64,000 nucleotides of DNA from JABDCD01 sp964469525 (lineage in GTDB: Bacteria; Pseudomonadota; Alphaproteobacteria; Rickettsiales; SXRF01), in NCBI GenBank assembly GCA_964469525.1, contig CAYXYU010000004.1, forward strand, positions 62,001 through 126,000, written 5' to 3'. Both the position numbers and the translations under genes were made by a program. Under the pieces are notes generated by a model that saw only the letters and a program-made list of their open reading frames with translations, had not been told where the DNA came from and searched no databases. Below are positions 8,275-17,510 of this stretch, piece by piece; the stretch's first letter is position 1; the number at the start of each line of letters is the position of its first letter.

Positions 8275-11200
8275 ATGAAAAAGAATCCCACAGGCATGAA
8301 CAGCTACCAGAAACACCACGCCGAGCAGATCAGGAAAATCCTGGCGGCTCTCCCGAAGAATGCTTCGGACACGCTTAAGCGTTTCGTCCACCAATTCTAT
8401 GCCAAGATGCCGGCATTTGATCTCGAGGCTTTCCCCCCAAAGCATGCCGTCGCCCTGGCCGCTTCGGCCTGGCAGTTCGCCCAGAAGCGCAAGCCGGGCG
8501 AGCCGAAGATTCGCGTATTTAGTCCGCGCAAGGCGGAGGATGGCTATGAGAGCAAATATATCGTAGTCGAGGTGCTGGGCGATGACATGCCATTCCTGGT
8601 CGATTCGCTGTCCGCCGAGTTGACGCGGCTCGGGTTCACTATCCGTGAGACGCTGCACCCGATCCTAAAAGTAAAGCGCGACGACAGCGGTGTACTGAAA
8701 GATGTGGCGGATAATGCGGATCTGGCCGAATCGCTGATCCACTTCGAAATTTCCGCGCTGCCCGAGGGCCTGCCGGCAAAGCAGCTGATCGCCGACATGG
8801 AATGGGCGCTTGCCCACATCCGCGCCGCCGTCGAGGACTGGCAGCCCATCACCTACAAAGTAAAGGATAGCCTGCAGCACCTTTCGCGCATCAAGAAGCA
8901 GTTCGATCCGGCGGAGGTTGCCGAAGTGGAGGATTTCCTCCACTGGCTGATCGATCGCAACTTCGTGTTCCTAGGTTACGCCGAATATGATTTCTTTGAC
9001 CTGCAGGGGCGCGAGAAACTGACGATGGTCCCCGGCTCGGCGCTTGGCATACTGAAACTTGATGACACGGCGCCGCGCGGGCTCGAGGCGCTGCCGCCGG
9101 AACTGCGGCGCTTCCTGCTGGTACCGCAGCTGATCGAGATCACCAAGTCCAATCGCCGCTCGCCGGTCCATCGGCCGGTGCCGATGGATTATATCGGCCT
9201 CAAGCGCTTTGATGCCAAGGGCAAGGTTATCGGGGAGGCGCGGTTCCTCGGCCTTTTTACCTCGAATGTCTATTATCAGAGTGCCGACCATATTCCGCTG
9301 CTGCGCCAGAAGATCAACAAGGTACTGGAGCGCACCGATTTCAACCCCACCAGTCATGATGGCAAGGCGCTGAAGGCGATCCTCGAATTTCTGCCGCGCG
9401 ACGAAGTTTTCCAGATGTCGGATGACGATCTGTTCGAAACGGCCATGGGTATTCTTTCGCTTGAAGCCAAGCCGGGGGTACGCATGTTCGTGCGGCGCGA
9501 CGCGTTCGAACGCTTCATCAGCGCCATGGTGTTTGTACCGAGGGAGCGTTTCTCTACCGAGCTTCGGCGCCAGATCCAGCATATCGTCGAGAAAGCCTGG
9601 AACGCTACCTCCTCCACTTTCTCGACCCAGATCACCGAGGCGCCGCTGGCACGGCTGCATCTCATCGTCAAGACAACGCCAGGCGAGATTCCCGAAGTCG
9701 ATATCGCGAAGGTCGAGAAACAGATCGCGCGCAGCGCCTATCTGTGGGGAGACCTTTTGTATGAGGAACTGCTGGCGCATTACGGTGAGCAGAAGGCGGA
9801 GAAGCTGCAGCGCATTTACGGCAACGCCTTTACGCAGAACTACATCAACCGTCACGGCAGCACGGCGGCAGTGTACGACATCAGTAAGATCGAAGACGCG
9901 ATTGCGCGCGGCGAGCTGGTGCTCGATCTGTTTCATGACAAGAATGATGATGCCGGGTTCCTGCATCTCAAAATATATAACGTACTGGAAGAGATCGCGT
10001 TGTCAGACATTCTGCCGCTACTGGAAAGCGCTGGATTCCGGGTTATCGAGGAACACCCCTACTCCGTGACGCCGCAGGAAATGGCGCGGGTCCGCATCCG
10101 CGATTTCAAGCTGGCAGTCGCTCAGGGCACTATGCCGCGGCTGGAGAAGATCAAACAGCCGCTCGAGGAGGTGCTGCTGAAAACCTGGCGCCGCGAAGCG
10201 GAAAATGATCGTTTCAACGCGCTGGTATTGAACGCGGGGCTGAACTGGCGGCAGGCTGTGCTGTTGCGCGCCTATGCCAGATATCTGAAGCAGATTGGTT
10301 TTGCCTATCCACAGGTCTCCATCGAGCAGGCGATGAATCAGCAGCCGGAGATTGCCTGCAATATCGTGCGGCTGTTTGAATGCCGCTTCGACCCCACACG
10401 CAAGGACCGCGAGGCGAAGCAACATACGTTGCAGGAAGCCATTGAGAAACAGCTGGCGGAAGTAAGCAATGTCATTGAGGACCGGATCATGCGCCGGTAT
10501 GTCGAACTTATCCTCGCCACGATGCGTACCAATTATTTCCAGCGCGGTGCGGATGGAGCGCTTAAGCCGGTGCTGTCGTTCAAATTCGATGGCCAGAAGG
10601 TTCCCGATCTACCGCTGCCGAAACCTTACGCCGAAATCTTCGTATACGGAGCACGCGTCGAAGGGACGCACCTGCGTGGCGGCAAGGTGGCGCGTGGCGG
10701 ACTGCGCTGGTCCGACCGTCCCGATGATTTCCGCACCGAAGTGCTTGGGCTGATGAAGGCACAGATGGTCAAGAACTCGGTCATCGTGCCGGTCGGGTCG
10801 AAAGGCGGCTTTGTGCTAAAGCAGCCGCCCTTGGGCGGGCGGGAGGCGCTGCAGCAGGAAGGCATCGCCTGCTACACCATGTACCTGCAGGGGCTTCTCG
10901 ACCTGACCGATAATATCATCAAGGGCAAGATTGTCCCGCCCGCCCAAATGGTGCGGCATGACGATGACGACCCTTACCTGGTGGTGGCCGCTGACAAAGG
11001 TACGGCGACCTTCTCTGATATTGCCAATGGTGTATCACAGGCCTATGGCTTCTGGCTCGGCGATGCCTTTGCTTCTGGTGGATCGGCTGGTTACGACCAC
11101 AAGGCCATGGGCATTACGGCGCGTGGCGGCTGGGTATCGGTGTCGCGGCATTTCAGCGAGACGGGCATCGATATCACGAAGCAGGAGTTCACTGCCTGCG

Positions 11201-13071
11201 GCATCGGCGACATGTCGGGGGATGTGTTCGGCAACGGCATGCTGCTTTCCGATCGCATTCGTCTGATAGCCGCCTTCAATCACCTGCACATCTTTATCGA
11301 TCCTAATCCGGACGCGAAGAAAAGCTTCGCTGAACGCAGGCGGCTGTTCCATCTGTCGCGCTCAAGCTGGCGTGACTACGACACGGCGCTGCTCTCTAAA
11401 GGCGGCGGCGTCTATGACCGCAGCGCCAAGAGCATCGCCTTGAGCAAGGAGGCGCAGGTGGCGCTGGGCGTCAGCAAGGGCAGCCTGACCCCAGACGAGG
11501 TGGTGCGTGCCATCCTGCTGGCGCCCGTGGACCTGTTATGGAACGGCGGCATCGGCACTTATGTCAAGGCCGAGGATGAGACGCATGAGCAAGTGGGTGA
11601 CCGCACCAATAACAGCGTGCGTGTGAACGGCAACCAACTGCGCTGCAAAGTCGTGGGCGAGGGCGGCAATCTCGGCTTTACCCAGAAGGGACGTATTGAG
11701 TATGCCAAGACGGGCGGACGTATAAACACTGATGCCATTGACAATTCCGCGGGCGTCGATTGTTCCGACCACGAGGTCAATATCAAGATCGCCTTCAGCC
11801 AGGCCATCGCGAGCGGCGAGCTGACGCTGAAGGAGCGCGACAAGCTGCTGGCGGCCATGACCGACGAGGTGGCGCGGCTGGTGCTCAAGGACAATGTATT
11901 GCAGACGCAAGCTATCACCGTGGCGCAATTGCAGGGGGTTCATCTGCTTGAGTCACAAGCGCGACTGATGCAGGCGCTGGAGCGGCAGGGCATGCTGAAC
12001 CGCGCCATCGAATTCCTGCCTGGCGAAAAACAGATTGCCGAGCTGAAACTAGCGCGAAGAGGGCTGACTCGTCCTGAGCTGGCGGTGCTGCTGGCTTACA
12101 GCAAGATGGCGATGTACCGCGATATCCTTGCCTCGACGCTGCCCGACGAGCCCTATTTCTTGAACGATCTAAAGCGCTATTTTCCGAAAGCCATGCGCGA
12201 ACGTTTTGCGAACGCTATTGAACGGCACCCGCTAAAGCGTGAAATCGTCGCCACCATGACAACCAACAGCCTGGTCAATCGCGCCGGGATTACTTTTTAC
12301 TTTGACATTGCGGAGGATTTGGGCGCCTCGGCGCGTGATATCGCGGCAGCTTATGCGCTGGCGCGTGATGTATTCGGCCTGCGTGCGCTATGGAAGGAAA
12401 TCGAGACGGCTGATGTGGGGGCCGAGATCAAGGTCGAGATGTATGCGCTGGTCAGCGATTTCCTCGGGCGGGTAACGGTGTGGCTGCTGCGTAACCTGCC
12501 ACTGCCGCTCGAAATCGATCGCATCGCGCAGGAAACCGCGCCTGGCATTGGAGCTATCACGCAGCACCAGCAGCAGCTGCATTCGGAAACGACGCAGCGT
12601 GCCGCCGAAAAACTGTTCGCCCGCCTGTCTGGGCAGGGCGTGCCGCCATCGCTTGCCGGAAAGATCGCTAATCTGGAATTGATGTCCTCGGCCTTCGATG
12701 TCATCGCGGTGGCGCATAAGACGGGCCTGCCGGTGGAGTTGGTGGGAAAAGTGTATTTTGCCATCGGCGCGCGCGCACGGCTCGGCTGGCTTCGTCTGAT
12801 GGCTGCCCGTACCCCCATCTCGTCGCACTGGGAGCGGCAGGCAGTACAATCGCTGATCGGGGACTTCTATGATGAACAGCGGCGCCTGACTGCCACCGTT
12901 ATCGAGAAGTTATGCAAGGATAAAGTCTGCGACGACAGCGTAGAGCAATGGGTGGTGAATAATGCCGGAACTCTGCAGCGCTTCGAGCGCTTCATCGATG
13001 GCCTGAAGGCGAGCGATGTACTCGATATCCCGAAATTAATGGTGGCACTGCAGCACGTGCGCAGCCTCTAA
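8275..13071 (+). CDS. gdhB: Large NAD-specific glutamate dehydrogenase (about 180 kDa class)
   Basis: 1598 residues, the size of the bacterial NAD-GDH class known from Caulobacter, Pseudomonas and Streptomyces. Long N-terminal regulatory region (about 1-700) followed by the catalytic core with GGLRWSDRPDDFRTEVLGL, KNSVIVPVGSKGGF (substrate and catalytic Lys region) and GDMSGDVFGNGMLLS. The enzyme oxidises glutamate to 2-oxoglutarate and ammonium, usually for growth on amino acids. The ATG at 8275 is taken; a second ATG at 8296 is equally possible and neither has a strong ribosome site. The 3' end overlaps the convergent purH by 4 bp. Confidence 0.95.
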   Translation: MKKNPTGMNSYQKHHAEQIRKILAALPKNASDTLKRFVHQFYAKMPAFDLEAFPPKHAVALAASAWQFAQKRKPGEPKIRVFSPRKAEDGYESKYIVVEVLGDDMPFLVDSLSAELTRLGFTIRETLHPILKVKRDDSGVLKDVADNADLAESLIHFEISALPEGLPAKQLIADMEWALAHIRAAVEDWQPITYKVKDSLQHLSRIKKQFDPAEVAEVEDFLHWLIDRNFVFLGYAEYDFFDLQGREKLTMVPGSALGILKLDDTAPRGLEALPPELRRFLLVPQLIEITKSNRRSPVHRPVPMDYIGLKRFDAKGKVIGEARFLGLFTSNVYYQSADHIPLLRQKINKVLERTDFNPTSHDGKALKAILEFLPRDEVFQMSDDDLFETAMGILSLEAKPGVRMFVRRDAFERFISAMVFVPRERFSTELRRQIQHIVEKAWNATSSTFSTQITEAPLARLHLIVKTTPGEIPEVDIAKVEKQIARSAYLWGDLLYEELLAHYGEQKAEKLQRIYGNAFTQNYINRHGSTAAVYDISKIEDAIARGELVLDLFHDKNDDAGFLHLKIYNVLEEIALSDILPLLESAGFRVIEEHPYSVTPQEMARVRIRDFKLAVAQGTMPRLEKIKQPLEEVLLKTWRREAENDRFNALVLNAGLNWRQAVLLRAYARYLKQIGFAYPQVSIEQAMNQQPEIACNIVRLFECRFDPTRKDREAKQHTLQEAIEKQLAEVSNVIEDRIMRRYVELILATMRTNYFQRGADGALKPVLSFKFDGQKVPDLPLPKPYAEIFVYGARVEGTHLRGGKVARGGLRWSDRPDDFRTEVLGLMKAQMVKNSVIVPVGSKGGFVLKQPPLGGREALQQEGIACYTMYLQGLLDLTDNIIKGKIVPPAQMVRHDDDDPYLVVAADKGTATFSDIANGVSQAYGFWLGDAFASGGSAGYDHKAMGITARGGWVSVSRHFSETGIDITKQEFTACGIGDMSGDVFGNGMLLSDRIRLIAAFNHLHIFIDPNPDAKKSFAERRRLFHLSRSSWRDYDTALLSKGGGVYDRSAKSIALSKEAQVALGVSKGSLTPDEVVRAILLAPVDLLWNGGIGTYVKAEDETHEQVGDRTNNSVRVNGNQLRCKVVGEGGNLGFTQKGRIEYAKTGGRINTDAIDNSAGVDCSDHEVNIKIAFSQAIASGELTLKERDKLLAAMTDEVARLVLKDNVLQTQAITVAQLQGVHLLESQARLMQALERQGMLNRAIEFLPGEKQIAELKLARRGLTRPELAVLLAYSKMAMYRDILASTLPDEPYFLNDLKRYFPKAMRERFANAIERHPLKREIVATMTTNSLVNRAGITFYFDIAEDLGASARDIAAAYALARDVFGLRALWKEIETADVGAEIKVEMYALVSDFLGRVTVWLLRNLPLPLEIDRIAQETAPGIGAITQHQQQLHSETTQRAAEKLFARLSGQGVPPSLAGKIANLELMSSAFDVIAVAHKTGLPVELVGKVYFAIGARARLGWLRLMAARTPISSHWERQAVQSLIGDFYDEQRRLTATVIEKLCKDKVCDDSVEQWVVNNAGTLQRFERFIDGLKASDVLDIPKLMVALQHVRSL

Positions 13072-14609
13072 TGCCGAAAGTGCCGGATGCCGGTGAATAT
13101 CATGGCGATGCAGCACTTATCGGCAGCTGCGACCACTTCGTCATCACGGATCGAGCCCCCCGGCTGGATAATCGCTGAGATGCCAGCTTCAGCCGCCATC
13201 TCCACATTGTCGGCGAAGGGAAAGAATGCATCGGAGGCCAGCACGGCGCCCTTGGTCTCCAATCCAGCTTCCCTGGCTTTCCAGCAGGCGATGCGGGTTG
13301 CATCGATGCGGCTCATCTGGCCGGCACCGATACCGATGGTGGCGCCGTCCCGTGCCAGCACGATGGTGTTGGATTTGACATGCTTGGCGACAGTGAACGC
13401 GAACAGCAGATCAGCCATCTGGTCCTTACCGGCTATTTTCTTCGTAACGTTCTTCAGTGCCTCTTTTGTGACTATGATATCGTCATCCTGATACAGGAAT
13501 CCGCCGGAGATGGATTTCACTACTTTCTTTGGAGAAGGTTTGGGAATATTACCGGTCAGCAGCAGCTTCAGCTTCTTGCGGGACGATAGCATGCTTTTGG
13601 CGGCTTCGTTGGCGTCCGGCGCGATCATCACTTCCAGGAACAGCTTGCCCAGCGCGTCGCAGAGCGTCTTGTCCAGTGGACGGTTCGCAGCGATAATGCC
13701 GCCATAGGCCGAGACCGGGTCGCAGGCCAGTGCTTTCTGGAAAGCCTCGGTGATATCTCTGCCGACGGCGACGCCGCACGGGTTGGCGTGCTTGATAATG
13801 GCAACCGCAGGCGCGTCGAACTCCCGCACCAGCTCGAAGGCGGCGCTGACATCGTTGTAGTTATTGTAGCTGAGCGGCGCGCCCTGCACCTGCTGTGCTG
13901 TCGCAAGCGACGGCGAAACGGCGTCGGTGACATAATAGGCGGCCTGCTGGTGCGGATTCTCCCCGTAATGCAGACGTTGCTTGAGTGTCCCGGCGATCGC
14001 CAGCGACGCCGGGAACGGCTCATCGTTCTGGGCGTTGAACCACTGGCTGATGGCAGCATCGTAGGTGCTCGTACGGCTGTAGGCCTTGGCAGCGAGCTCC
14101 CGGCGGGTCTGCAGCGTGGTGCCACCCTGGTGCGCTCTCATCTCTTTCATGACGCGCGCATAATCTGCCGGGTCAACGACGATGGTGACATAGGCATGGT
14201 TCTTGGCGGCGGAGCGCATCACGGCCGGGCCGCCAATATCAATATTCTCGATGCATTCTTCAAACCCGGCGCCTTTGGCGACAGTGGCTTCGAACGGGTA
14301 GAGGTTGATCGCTACCAGATCGATCGGCAGGATACCTTGTTCGCTCATTGCCCGCTGGTGCGCGGCATTGTCGCGGATGGCCAGGATGCCGCCATGTATT
14401 TTCGGATGTAGGGTTTTGACGCGCCCATCCATGATCTCTGGCGAGCTGGTGTGCTGCGCCACATCGATGACGGGGATTCCCGCATCGCGCAGGGCTTTGG
14501 CGGTACCGCCGGTAGAGAGTATCTCCACACCGGACTGATGCAGGAAGGCAGCGAAGTCGATAAGGCCGGTCTTGTCGGAGACGGAAAGCAGTGCGCGGGT
14601 GATGGTCAT
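13068..14609 (-). CDS. purH: Bifunctional AICAR transformylase / IMP cyclohydrolase
   Basis: 513 residues. N-terminal MGS-like IMP cyclohydrolase domain (about 1-150: ALLSVSDKTGLIDFA, STGGTAKALRDAGI, GRVKTLHPKIHGGIL), then the AICAR transformylase domain with the catalytic Lys-His pair in IIKHANPCGVAVG. It catalyses the last two steps of IMP synthesis. Start overlaps the stop of the upstream dehydratase gene (ATGA), so it is the last gene of a long minus-strand run. A Lys-rich stretch near residues 345-395 (KKLKLLLTG, SPKKVVKSISGG) lies within the transformylase part. Confidence 0.96.
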   Translation of the reverse strand: MTITRALLSVSDKTGLIDFAAFLHQSGVEILSTGGTAKALRDAGIPVIDVAQHTSSPEIMDGRVKTLHPKIHGGILAIRDNAAHQRAMSEQGILPIDLVAINLYPFEATVAKGAGFEECIENIDIGGPAVMRSAAKNHAYVTIVVDPADYARVMKEMRAHQGGTTLQTRRELAAKAYSRTSTYDAAISQWFNAQNDEPFPASLAIAGTLKQRLHYGENPHQQAAYYVTDAVSPSLATAQQVQGAPLSYNNYNDVSAAFELVREFDAPAVAIIKHANPCGVAVGRDITEAFQKALACDPVSAYGGIIAANRPLDKTLCDALGKLFLEVMIAPDANEAAKSMLSSRKKLKLLLTGNIPKPSPKKVVKSISGGFLYQDDDIIVTKEALKNVTKKIAGKDQMADLLFAFTVAKHVKSNTIVLARDGATIGIGAGQMSRIDATRIACWKAREAGLETKGAVLASDAFFPFADNVEMAAEAGISAIIQPGGSIRDDEVVAAADKCCIAMIFTGIRHFRH

Positions 14610-16519
14610 GGGTACAGTGATATGGCAGAGGGTTTGAATTCAGGCACCAGCTTTTTCAGCATTCCCAGTGCCTCGTCCGTTCGGCGTTCGATGCAGTAGC
14701 CAAACAATGAATCAAGAGCCTTCTTCAGGGTGGCCATGTCGGTGAAACGGGGCGAGGCGAGGAAAATGCCCTCGTGGGCGGTTTTAACCGCATTTTCGGA
14801 AAAGTGAAACAATTCTTCGTATAATTTTTCCCCTGGCCGGAGTCCGGTGAAAACGATTTTGATATCCTCATACGGTTTCAGCCCTGCCAGCCGGATCATC
14901 TGTATCGCCAGGTCGAGGATGCGCAGAGGCTGCCCCATATCGAGCACGAAGATGCATTCCTGCCGGTCCTGCATCGCCATGCCCTGCACTGAGGCCTGCA
15001 GCACCAGCTCGACCGCCTCGCGCACCGTCATGAAATAGCGGGTCATGTCCGGATGGGTCACGGTGAGCGGTCCGCCCCTGGCCAGCTGCTCCTGGAACAG
15101 CGGCACCACCGAGCCGGTCGAGCCCAGGACATTTCCGAAACGCACCGTGACGTATTTCGTCCTGCCGCCGCGCTCCTCGACGCCAAGCGCCTGGCAGAAG
15201 CTTTCGGCCAGCCGCTTGGTGGCGCCCATCACATTGGCGGGGTTGACCGCCTTGTCGGTCGAGATCTGCACCATCACCTCGGCGCCGTGGCTGCGGCAGG
15301 CCTCGGCGATGTTGCGCGTGCCGAAGACGTTGGTCAGGATCGCCTCCTCGATATTGATCTCGGCGATCGGTACGTGCTTGATGGCGGCGGCGTGGAACAC
15401 CAGTTCGGGCAGGTGCTGGCGGAATACTCTATCGACGTGGCGCTCGTCACGCACATCGCACAGCACTACTGTCAGGTTCAAGTCAGAGAAAGTGGCGCGC
15501 AGCTCGCGGTCGATATGATAAAGATGCAGCTCGGAGAGCTCCATCAAGATCAGCCGGGCAGGCCGGTAGGAAGCGAGTTGGCGCGCCAGCTCCGAGCCGA
15601 TGGTTCCGCCGGCGCCGGTGACCAGCACGCGCTTCCCTTCGACCATCCGGCGCATGCCTTCGCGGTCGTGGATGTTCTGCGAGCGGCCCAATAAATCTTC
15701 GACTGCAATGGCGCGTATCTTGGGTTTTTCCCCGAGCTCCTGCTGGAATTCGCTGAGGCGGGGCAGCCGGGCCAAGGGGATGCCGAGCCCGTCGCACACC
15801 TCCAGCAGCTGGCGCACCTTGGGGCCGGACAGCCGGTCGTCGGTCAGGATGATTTTTTGCGGCCTGATTGCCTTGCGCTCGAGTTTGCGCACGATGACGG
15901 GTAGGATATCCGTGCCGCCGTAAATGGGCAGGCGGTGAATGGTGCGGCCGCTTTGTCCCGGCGTATCGTCGACCAGCGCCACCGCTTCGTAAGGCGCCTG
16001 CGGGTCGCGCCCGAGATGGCGGATGAATTGCTCGGCCTGGTCGCCGGCGCCGATCAGCAGCACGGGGATGCGGCTGGATTCCGCGAGCGCCGTGCGCCAG
16101 GACAGGGTGCGGTCCTTGAACGCGCGGTAGGCGAAGCGCGGCCCGCCCAGCATGAACACCAGCAGCATCCAGTTGATGAAAAAGACCGAGCGCGGGATGC
16201 CTTCCAGCCGGTTGATGACGAACATCAGCATGGCGAAGATCAGGATGGCGAGCGTCACCGCACGCACGATCGTCACCATGTCGCGCATCGAGGCGTAGCG
16301 CCAGGAGCCGCGGTAAAGCCGCATCCAGACAAAGACCGCCAGGCAGACGGCGGCGAAGAGCGGCGTGCCGGCGCGGATGTGGATCAGCGCGTCGTTCAGC
16401 CGGTCTTCTCCCAGCCGCAGATAGACCGCCAGCATGAAGCTCATCCCAGCCATTAACGTGTCATGCATCGCTGCCGCCGCATTACGGCTGAAGCTGGCCC
16501 GTATCTTAAAGATGCTCAT
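14606..16519 (-). CDS. WbpM/FlaA1-type membrane-bound NDP-sugar 4,6-dehydratase
   Basis: 637 residues from the preferred ATG at 16519 (MSIFKI...); an in-frame ATG at 16546 would extend further into the upstream gene. Four N-terminal membrane helices, then a CoA-binding-like Rossmann domain (LLIGAGDQAEQFIRH), then the short-chain dehydrogenase domain with GAGGTIGSELARQ, STDKAVNPANVMGATKR and TVRFGNVLGSTGSV. As in WbpM and PglF, the usual Tyr of YxxxK is Met (M-G-A-T-K), a family trait. It should convert UDP-GlcNAc to a 4-keto-6-deoxy sugar for O-antigen. It overlaps the polyprenyl sugar-phosphate transferase gene by 14 bp, matching the WbpL - WbpM pairing. Confidence 0.88.
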   Translation of the reverse strand: MSIFKIRASFSRNAAAAMHDTLMAGMSFMLAVYLRLGEDRLNDALIHIRAGTPLFAAVCLAVFVWMRLYRGSWRYASMRDMVTIVRAVTLAILIFAMLMFVINRLEGIPRSVFFINWMLLVFMLGGPRFAYRAFKDRTLSWRTALAESSRIPVLLIGAGDQAEQFIRHLGRDPQAPYEAVALVDDTPGQSGRTIHRLPIYGGTDILPVIVRKLERKAIRPQKIILTDDRLSGPKVRQLLEVCDGLGIPLARLPRLSEFQQELGEKPKIRAIAVEDLLGRSQNIHDREGMRRMVEGKRVLVTGAGGTIGSELARQLASYRPARLILMELSELHLYHIDRELRATFSDLNLTVVLCDVRDERHVDRVFRQHLPELVFHAAAIKHVPIAEINIEEAILTNVFGTRNIAEACRSHGAEVMVQISTDKAVNPANVMGATKRLAESFCQALGVEERGGRTKYVTVRFGNVLGSTGSVVPLFQEQLARGGPLTVTHPDMTRYFMTVREAVELVLQASVQGMAMQDRQECIFVLDMGQPLRILDLAIQMIRLAGLKPYEDIKIVFTGLRPGEKLYEELFHFSENAVKTAHEGIFLASPRFTDMATLKKALDSLFGYCIERRTDEALGMLKKLVPEFKPSAISLYP

Positions 16520-17483
16520 GATGCGGATGGGGGTCGGTGTGGGCAAAGAAGCCGAGCAGCATGAAAACTGCCATATAGGCTATGGCCAGGTTGAAGATGG
16601 CGATTTCCGGATCAAGCACCGACAGCGTGGCGAGCAGAATGAGGAGCAGGTTAATACCAAGGATATATCGTACCACCGCACCCTGGTGGCGCCCCCGCCG
16701 AACCGCTTGCTGGTAATAATGCTCAGTGCGTGCCCGGAAGATATTGTTGCCCCGCCATGCCTGCCTTATCAGCGTCACCGTACTGTCCGCCAGGTAATAG
16801 GCGGGCAATATGGCAGCGGCATAGCCGTACCCTGCGAGAATGGCCAGCAGCAGAAGATAGCCCATAAGAAAGCCGATCGGGACGTTGCCGGCTTCACCCA
16901 GCGCTACCTTGGCCGGATAGCGACTCCACCAGAAAAAGCCGCATCCTGCCGTGGCTGCGACCATGCTGTAGCTGGAGAGAGGGGAAGGAAACGCACCAAG
17001 CAGTGAAGCCAGCAATACCAACCCTCCGCTGATGCAGATCATTTCCCCGGCCGCCAGTCCGTCGATGCCATCCATGGCATTGAACAGATTAATGAACCAT
17101 ATCCAGAGACCGATAGCTGCCACCCGGTCCAGCCATACCGGCAGGGCGCCGCCGAATACCGGCTCGGCCAGGAAACTCAACGGCAGGGACACCGCCAGTA
17201 CCTGCACCAGCAGGCGCACCAGCGGCGGCACGCCGATCAGGTCATGCAGCAGCGATACGGCAGCCAGCAGCAGGATGGCCAGCACGACGCCGTAATGGAT
17301 ATCGGCGACCAGCAGCCCGATCACCAGCACGAAGACGAGGGCAATGCCGCCGCGCACCGGCGGGGCGGGAAAGCCGCGCAGGTTGGGTAGCGCAGGACGC
17401 TTGCGCAGCGCCTGGATGGTAAGGCGGGTGCCGATCAGCGACAACAGGAAGACCGACAGCGCCAGAACGATGTAAAAGGTCAT
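16506..17483 (-). CDS. Polyprenyl-phosphate sugar-1-phosphate transferase (WecA/WbpL, MraY family)
   Basis: 325 residues with about ten hydrophobic helices. The family motif FNLFNAMDGIDGLAAGEM carries the catalytic Asp residues, and HYYQQAVRRGRHQGAVV is the HxH-like cytoplasmic loop. Such enzymes load a sugar phosphate onto undecaprenyl phosphate as the first step of O-antigen or related glycan synthesis. It lies directly upstream of a WbpM-type dehydratase and overlaps it. The exact donor sugar cannot be read from sequence. The C-terminus ends HTDPHPHHEHL, a His-rich tail. Confidence 0.85.
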   Translation of the reverse strand: MTFYIVLALSVFLLSLIGTRLTIQALRKRPALPNLRGFPAPPVRGGIALVFVLVIGLLVADIHYGVVLAILLLAAVSLLHDLIGVPPLVRLLVQVLAVSLPLSFLAEPVFGGALPVWLDRVAAIGLWIWFINLFNAMDGIDGLAAGEMICISGGLVLLASLLGAFPSPLSSYSMVAATAGCGFFWWSRYPAKVALGEAGNVPIGFLMGYLLLLAILAGYGYAAAILPAYYLADSTVTLIRQAWRGNNIFRARTEHYYQQAVRRGRHQGAVVRYILGINLLLILLATLSVLDPEIAIFNLAIAYMAVFMLLGFFAHTDPHPHHEHL

Positions 17484-17510
17484 AAAATCCGCTCAAGGTG
17501 CCACGGGCTA

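Noticed and set aside
8971..9966. 331-codon antisense open frame in the glutamate dehydrogenase gene
   Set aside because: No ribosome site or recognisable domain; GC-rich codon structure creates such shadows, and the plus-strand protein is unmistakable.
14606..16519. Loss of the catalytic Tyr in the dehydratase as a defect
   Set aside because: Met in place of Tyr in YxxxK is normal for the WbpM/PglF group, so not a sign of inactivation.
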